DNA of 8,752 nucleotides from VFMC01 sp039796935. GTDB lineage: Bacteria > Actinomycetota > Acidimicrobiia > Acidimicrobiales > Ilumatobacteraceae. The stretch is from the NCBI GenBank assembly GCA_039796935.1, contig JBDKIV010000275.1, positions 1 to 8,752 on the forward strand, written 5' to 3'. The notes under the pieces are model-generated. The model saw only the letters and a program-made list of their open reading frames with translations. It did no database searches and was not told where the DNA came from. Below, piece by piece: positions 6,541 to 8,752 of this stretch (positions are counted from its first letter, which is position 1; each line of letters opens with the position of its first letter). A program made the position numbers and the translations under genes.

Positions 6541-7627
6541 TCAGCTCGCGATAGATCGCCTCGTACCGGTCCACACAGCTGCCCAGCCCATAGAGGGCCC
6601 GGGCCCGCTCGACGGCCGCACCGCCCAGCGCATCGGACCGCGACGGATCGTCGAGCACACCCAGCATGGCGTCGGCCAACAGCGCAGGCTGCTCGCCGTC
6701 GACCAGGACACCGGTGACGCCGTCGACCACCGCCTCGGTCAGGCCACTCACCCGCGCCCCGACCACCGGCCTGCCCGCCCACGCAGCCTCGAGTGCCACT
6801 AGCGGCAGGCCCTCGAACCGCGACGGCATCACCACCAGCGCCGCACGCTCCATCAGCCTGCGAGCCTCGGCCTGCTCGAGACGGCCCGCCAGCACCACCA
6901 CGCCGACCAGGCCGGCCGCCTCGATCCGACGACGCAGATCCTCCTCGTCGTCACCGACACCCGCGATCATCATGCGGGTCTGCGGCCGCCGCTCGCGCAC
7001 CAGCCGCATCGCGTCGATCGCGACGTCCCAGCCCTTCTGGTGCGCCAGACGCCCCACACCGACCACCAGATCGCGATCGACCGGCTGACCCGACGAACAC
7101 GGGGCCGACACGCCGTTCGGCACATACCGGATCGAATCGCGAATCAGCGGCGCGAACGACAGCGTGTCGGTCACCGCCAACTCGGACACCGCCGTCACCA
7201 CATCGGCCTCGCCCAACAACCCGGCCATCAGCGAGTAGGTCGATGCCGGCAGACCGACCATCTCGGTCATCGTGTTGTGCACCGTCGCCACCAGCGGACG
7301 ACGGCGGGCACGGGTGGCACGCTGATACGTCCACAGCAGCGGACCGATCTCGTGCGCATGCACGACATCGGGATCGAACCGGTCGACGATCGCCCCGAGA
7401 CGACGCTGCACGTCGCGAATCGCGCGGACATCCTTCGACGCAACCGGGCCATCGACATCGATGCGGTGCACGACCACACCATCGACCTCGCCCGGGCCCA
7501 CTCGGTCGGCCGACACGATCTCGATCTGGTGACCGCGCCGAACCAGCTCGGCCGCCATGTCGTGCAGCAACACCTCGATCCCGCCCATGTGGGGCAGGTA
7601 GGCGACGGACAGGGCCAACACTCGCAT
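6527..7627 (-). CDS. GT4-family glycosyltransferase (GT-B fold)
   Basis: The 366-residue protein has the full two-domain layout of GT4 enzymes. The N-terminal acceptor-side domain (about 1-175) opens with RVLALSVAYLPHMGGIEVLL, where G15-G16 form the glycine-rich loop, and contains DVVHAHEIGPLL 87-98 and VATVHNT 113-119. The C-terminal donor domain (about 180-360) contains VVGVGRLAHQKGWD 188-201 with K198, MIAGVGDDE 220-228 and the E-x7-E motif E272-E280 in SRFEGLPLVALEA. VPNGV 169-173 is the typical hinge. It is a retaining transferase that uses a nucleotide-activated sugar, acting in the cytoplasm or at the inner membrane. It is the third gene of the leftward operon, 21 nt after the sulfotransferase stop, and has no Shine-Dalgarno sequence. 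Its end runs 14 bp into the convergent methyltransferase gene. Confidence 0.93.
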   Translation of the reverse strand: MRVLALSVAYLPHMGGIEVLLHDMAAELVRRGHQIEIVSADRVGPGEVDGVVVHRIDVDGPVASKDVRAIRDVQRRLGAIVDRFDPDVVHAHEIGPLLWTYQRATRARRRPLVATVHNTMTEMVGLPASTYSLMAGLLGEADVVTAVSELAVTDTLSFAPLIRDSIRYVPNGVSAPCSSGQPVDRDLVVGVGRLAHQKGWDVAIDAMRLVRERRPQTRMMIAGVGDDEEDLRRRIEAAGLVGVVVLAGRLEQAEARRLMERAALVVMPSRFEGLPLVALEAAWAGRPVVGARVSGLTEAVVDGVTGVLVDGEQPALLADAMLGVLDDPSRSDALGGAAVERARALYGLGSCVDRYEAIYRELTTAR

Positions 7628-7660
7628 GTGATTACGAGGCCCGAGGCCTCAGCCGATCAC
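7628..7660. repeat. Nested inverted repeat just upstream of the GT4 start
   Basis: On the + strand GTGAT (7628-7632) pairs with ATCAC (7656-7660), and inside it GAGGC (7636-7640) pairs perfectly with GCCTC (7646-7650) around a CCGAG loop; the inner segments TAC and AGCCG do not pair. In the leftward transcript the structure covers the sulfotransferase stop codon and touches the GT4 ATG. It could slow ribosomes, stabilise an mRNA end or be chance. There is no T-tract, so it is not a standard intrinsic terminator. Confidence 0.3.
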
Positions 7661-8473
7661 CCGACGCCGTTGCATGCAAGACGCCACGCTAGCCACCTCG
7701 CCACCCGCCAGGAACTGCGTCACCCACTGCTCGCTCAACTCGTCCGCCATGCGCTCGAGCGGCGGAGCGGGCACCGCCACGCCGCGCACCCCGAGATGGT
7801 CGAACACCCGAGACATCGTCGCCTCGTACTCGCCGCTCAGTGCCTCGTAGGTCACGGCCAACGGCGGCTCTCCCTGCCACGCCGAAAAATGCTCGCGCCA
7901 ACCGGCCTCGTCCGTGTCCGCCATCCGCACGCACGCCTCGATCAGTCGGCGGTCGTACACGGGGCCGGTGCTCGCACCCGAGCCCCTGCCCGCCCACGCA
8001 CCGGTCTGCAGCGCCCGGCTCCACGACACGGCCTGACGAACCCGGTCGTCACGACGGATCCACACCCAGCTCACCGGGGCGCCCCACACCGACATGTCGA
8101 GCCCCCGGTCGAGCATCATCCGCCGGTAGTCGCCCCACATCACCTTGATCGACAACACCCCGTCGCCAGACACCCAGCGCTGCCCGACGTTGTCGAGAAT
8201 CGACACCACCGACGCACGCGTGAAGCGCTCGGGCACCGGACGATCCCACCTCGGATCACCCACCACGCGTCGACGCACACGGCCGAGCCGTCCCCGAACG
8301 CTCCACCGCACCGGCCCCACCCCGAACGGGTCGCGCAACAGGATCGACGGATTGATGTACTCCTGCGGGGCGCCCGCCACACCGGTGGCCGACAGCGCCT
8401 CGCTCAGCAACGAGCTCCCCGTCCGCGGCGACGCCGCCACCACGATCACGCGCCGCACGCCACCGCCCCCCAT
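7649..8473 (-). CDS. Stf0-type sulfotransferase (PAPS-dependent)
   Basis: The 274-residue protein matches the Stf0 family (trehalose 2-sulfotransferase and relatives). It transfers sulfate from PAPS to a sugar hydroxyl. Near the N-terminus VIVVAASPRTGSSLLSEAL (9-27) is the 5'-phosphosulfate-binding loop. GAPQEYINP (34-42) carries a Glu (E38) at the place of the proposed catalytic base of mycobacterial Stf0. LSIKVMWGDY (107-116) and WIRRDDRVRQAVSWSRALQTGAW (138-160) match the family core and the 3'-phosphate-binding region. Length agrees with the family. ATG 8473 was chosen because it directly precedes the P-loop strand and forms a TGATG with the upstream stop; an in-frame ATG at 8551 would add 26 low-complexity residues inside the upstream gene. 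Trehalose is the known substrate for the mycobacterial enzyme, but here, among glycosyltransferases, another sugar of the glycan or glycolipid is as likely. Confidence 0.88.
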   Translation of the reverse strand: MGGGGVRRVIVVAASPRTGSSLLSEALSATGVAGAPQEYINPSILLRDPFGVGPVRWSVRGRLGRVRRRVVGDPRWDRPVPERFTRASVVSILDNVGQRWVSGDGVLSIKVMWGDYRRMMLDRGLDMSVWGAPVSWVWIRRDDRVRQAVSWSRALQTGAWAGRGSGASTGPVYDRRLIEACVRMADTDEAGWREHFSAWQGEPPLAVTYEALSGEYEATMSRVFDHLGVRGVAVPAPPLERMADELSEQWVTQFLAGGEVASVASCMQRRRVIG

Positions 8474-8752
8474 CAGCCCGCCGGCTCCGCTGCACTGCGC
8501 ACCACCACACGACCCACCGACAGCTCGAGCCGTGGCAACACCGGCCACCACCGCACACGAGGCACCGCCCGCAACGCCACCTCGAGGAACCCGTCCGACG
8601 TGTCGCCAGGCACCGGCACGGTCAGCGTCGTCACCGCAGCACCGACCTCGGCACGACCCACGCGACGATCGTTCACCACCACCTCGACCTGCTTCACCTC
8701 ACCCCGCGACGCCACCTCGAGACGCACCGAACGCGCACCGCGAACTGCCATC
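8473..8752 (-). CDS. Partial CDS, C-terminal end of an unknown beta-rich protein
   Basis: A leftward frame enters from the right edge and ends in TGA at 8475-8473. About 92 residues are visible, and the Met codon at 8751-8749 may be internal because the frame is still open at the edge. The sequence alternates short hydrophobic strands with charged turns (VRLEVASRG, QVEVVVNDRRVG, TTLTVPVPG, FLEVALRAV, LELSVGRVVVR), which looks like an immunoglobulin-like or jelly-roll sandwich at the C-terminus of a larger protein. No family could be recognised. The stop overlaps the sulfotransferase start as TGATG, so the two are translationally coupled and probably share a pathway. Confidence 0.6.
   Translation of the reverse strand, partial: MAVRGARSVRLEVASRGEVKQVEVVVNDRRVGRAEVGAAVTTLTVPVPGDTSDGFLEVALRAVPRVRWWPVLPRLELSVGRVVVRSAAEPAG

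Noticed and set aside
6793..7692. 299-codon rightward open frame opposite the GT4 gene.
   Set aside because: Arg/Pro/Ser/Thr-rich low-complexity translation; the - strand has all GT4 motifs.
8474..8551. Earlier in-frame ATG for the sulfotransferase.
   Set aside because: The extra 26 residues are Gly/Ala/Cys-rich and overlap the upstream gene; ATG 8473 sits in a TGATG and just before the P-loop strand.

Overview
The window is very GC-rich (strong G/C preference at third codon positions), nearly all coding, and read from short or overlapping genes. Gene starts often lack a Shine-Dalgarno sequence, and some have a TAnnnT box so close to the ATG that leaderless mRNAs are likely. This points to a high-GC actinobacterium. 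The protein style suggests a marine or aquatic Acidimicrobiia-like lineage (Ilumatobacter type), but that is an impression and not a proof.

Layout. Positions 1-211 hold the start of a leftward gene that runs off the left edge (possibly DUF2264-like). A 66-bp divergent intergenic region (212-277) carries a candidate promoter in each direction. A rightward operon of five genes follows (278-6540): a DXD-type sugar transferase fused to an FkbM methyltransferase; a family 2 glycosyltransferase (GT2) fused to a shortened, motif-poor FkbM remnant; a GT2 fused to an intact FkbM domain; a stand-alone GT2; and a stand-alone class I methyltransferase. The first three genes are joined by 4-bp GTGA/ATGA overlaps. 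The operon meets a leftward operon tail to tail with a 14-bp coding overlap. In its direction of reading, the leftward operon is a partial unknown protein (8752-8473), an Stf0-type sulfotransferase (8473-7649) and a GT4 glycosyltransferase (7627-6527).

Together the genes look like part of a locus for building and decorating a cell-surface or secreted glycan or glycolipid. Four glycosyltransferase domains on the + strand and one on the - strand would add sugars, FkbM-type and other methyltransferases would O-methylate them, and Stf0 would add sulfate. No polymerase, flippase, ABC exporter, initiating phosphoglycosyltransferase or nucleotide-sugar synthesis gene lies in the window, so the product cannot be named. 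The most notable point is the serial fusion of sugar transfer and methylation in single polypeptides, with one copy whose methyltransferase half has decayed in frame. No RNA gene, insertion sequence, CRISPR array or phage feature was seen.
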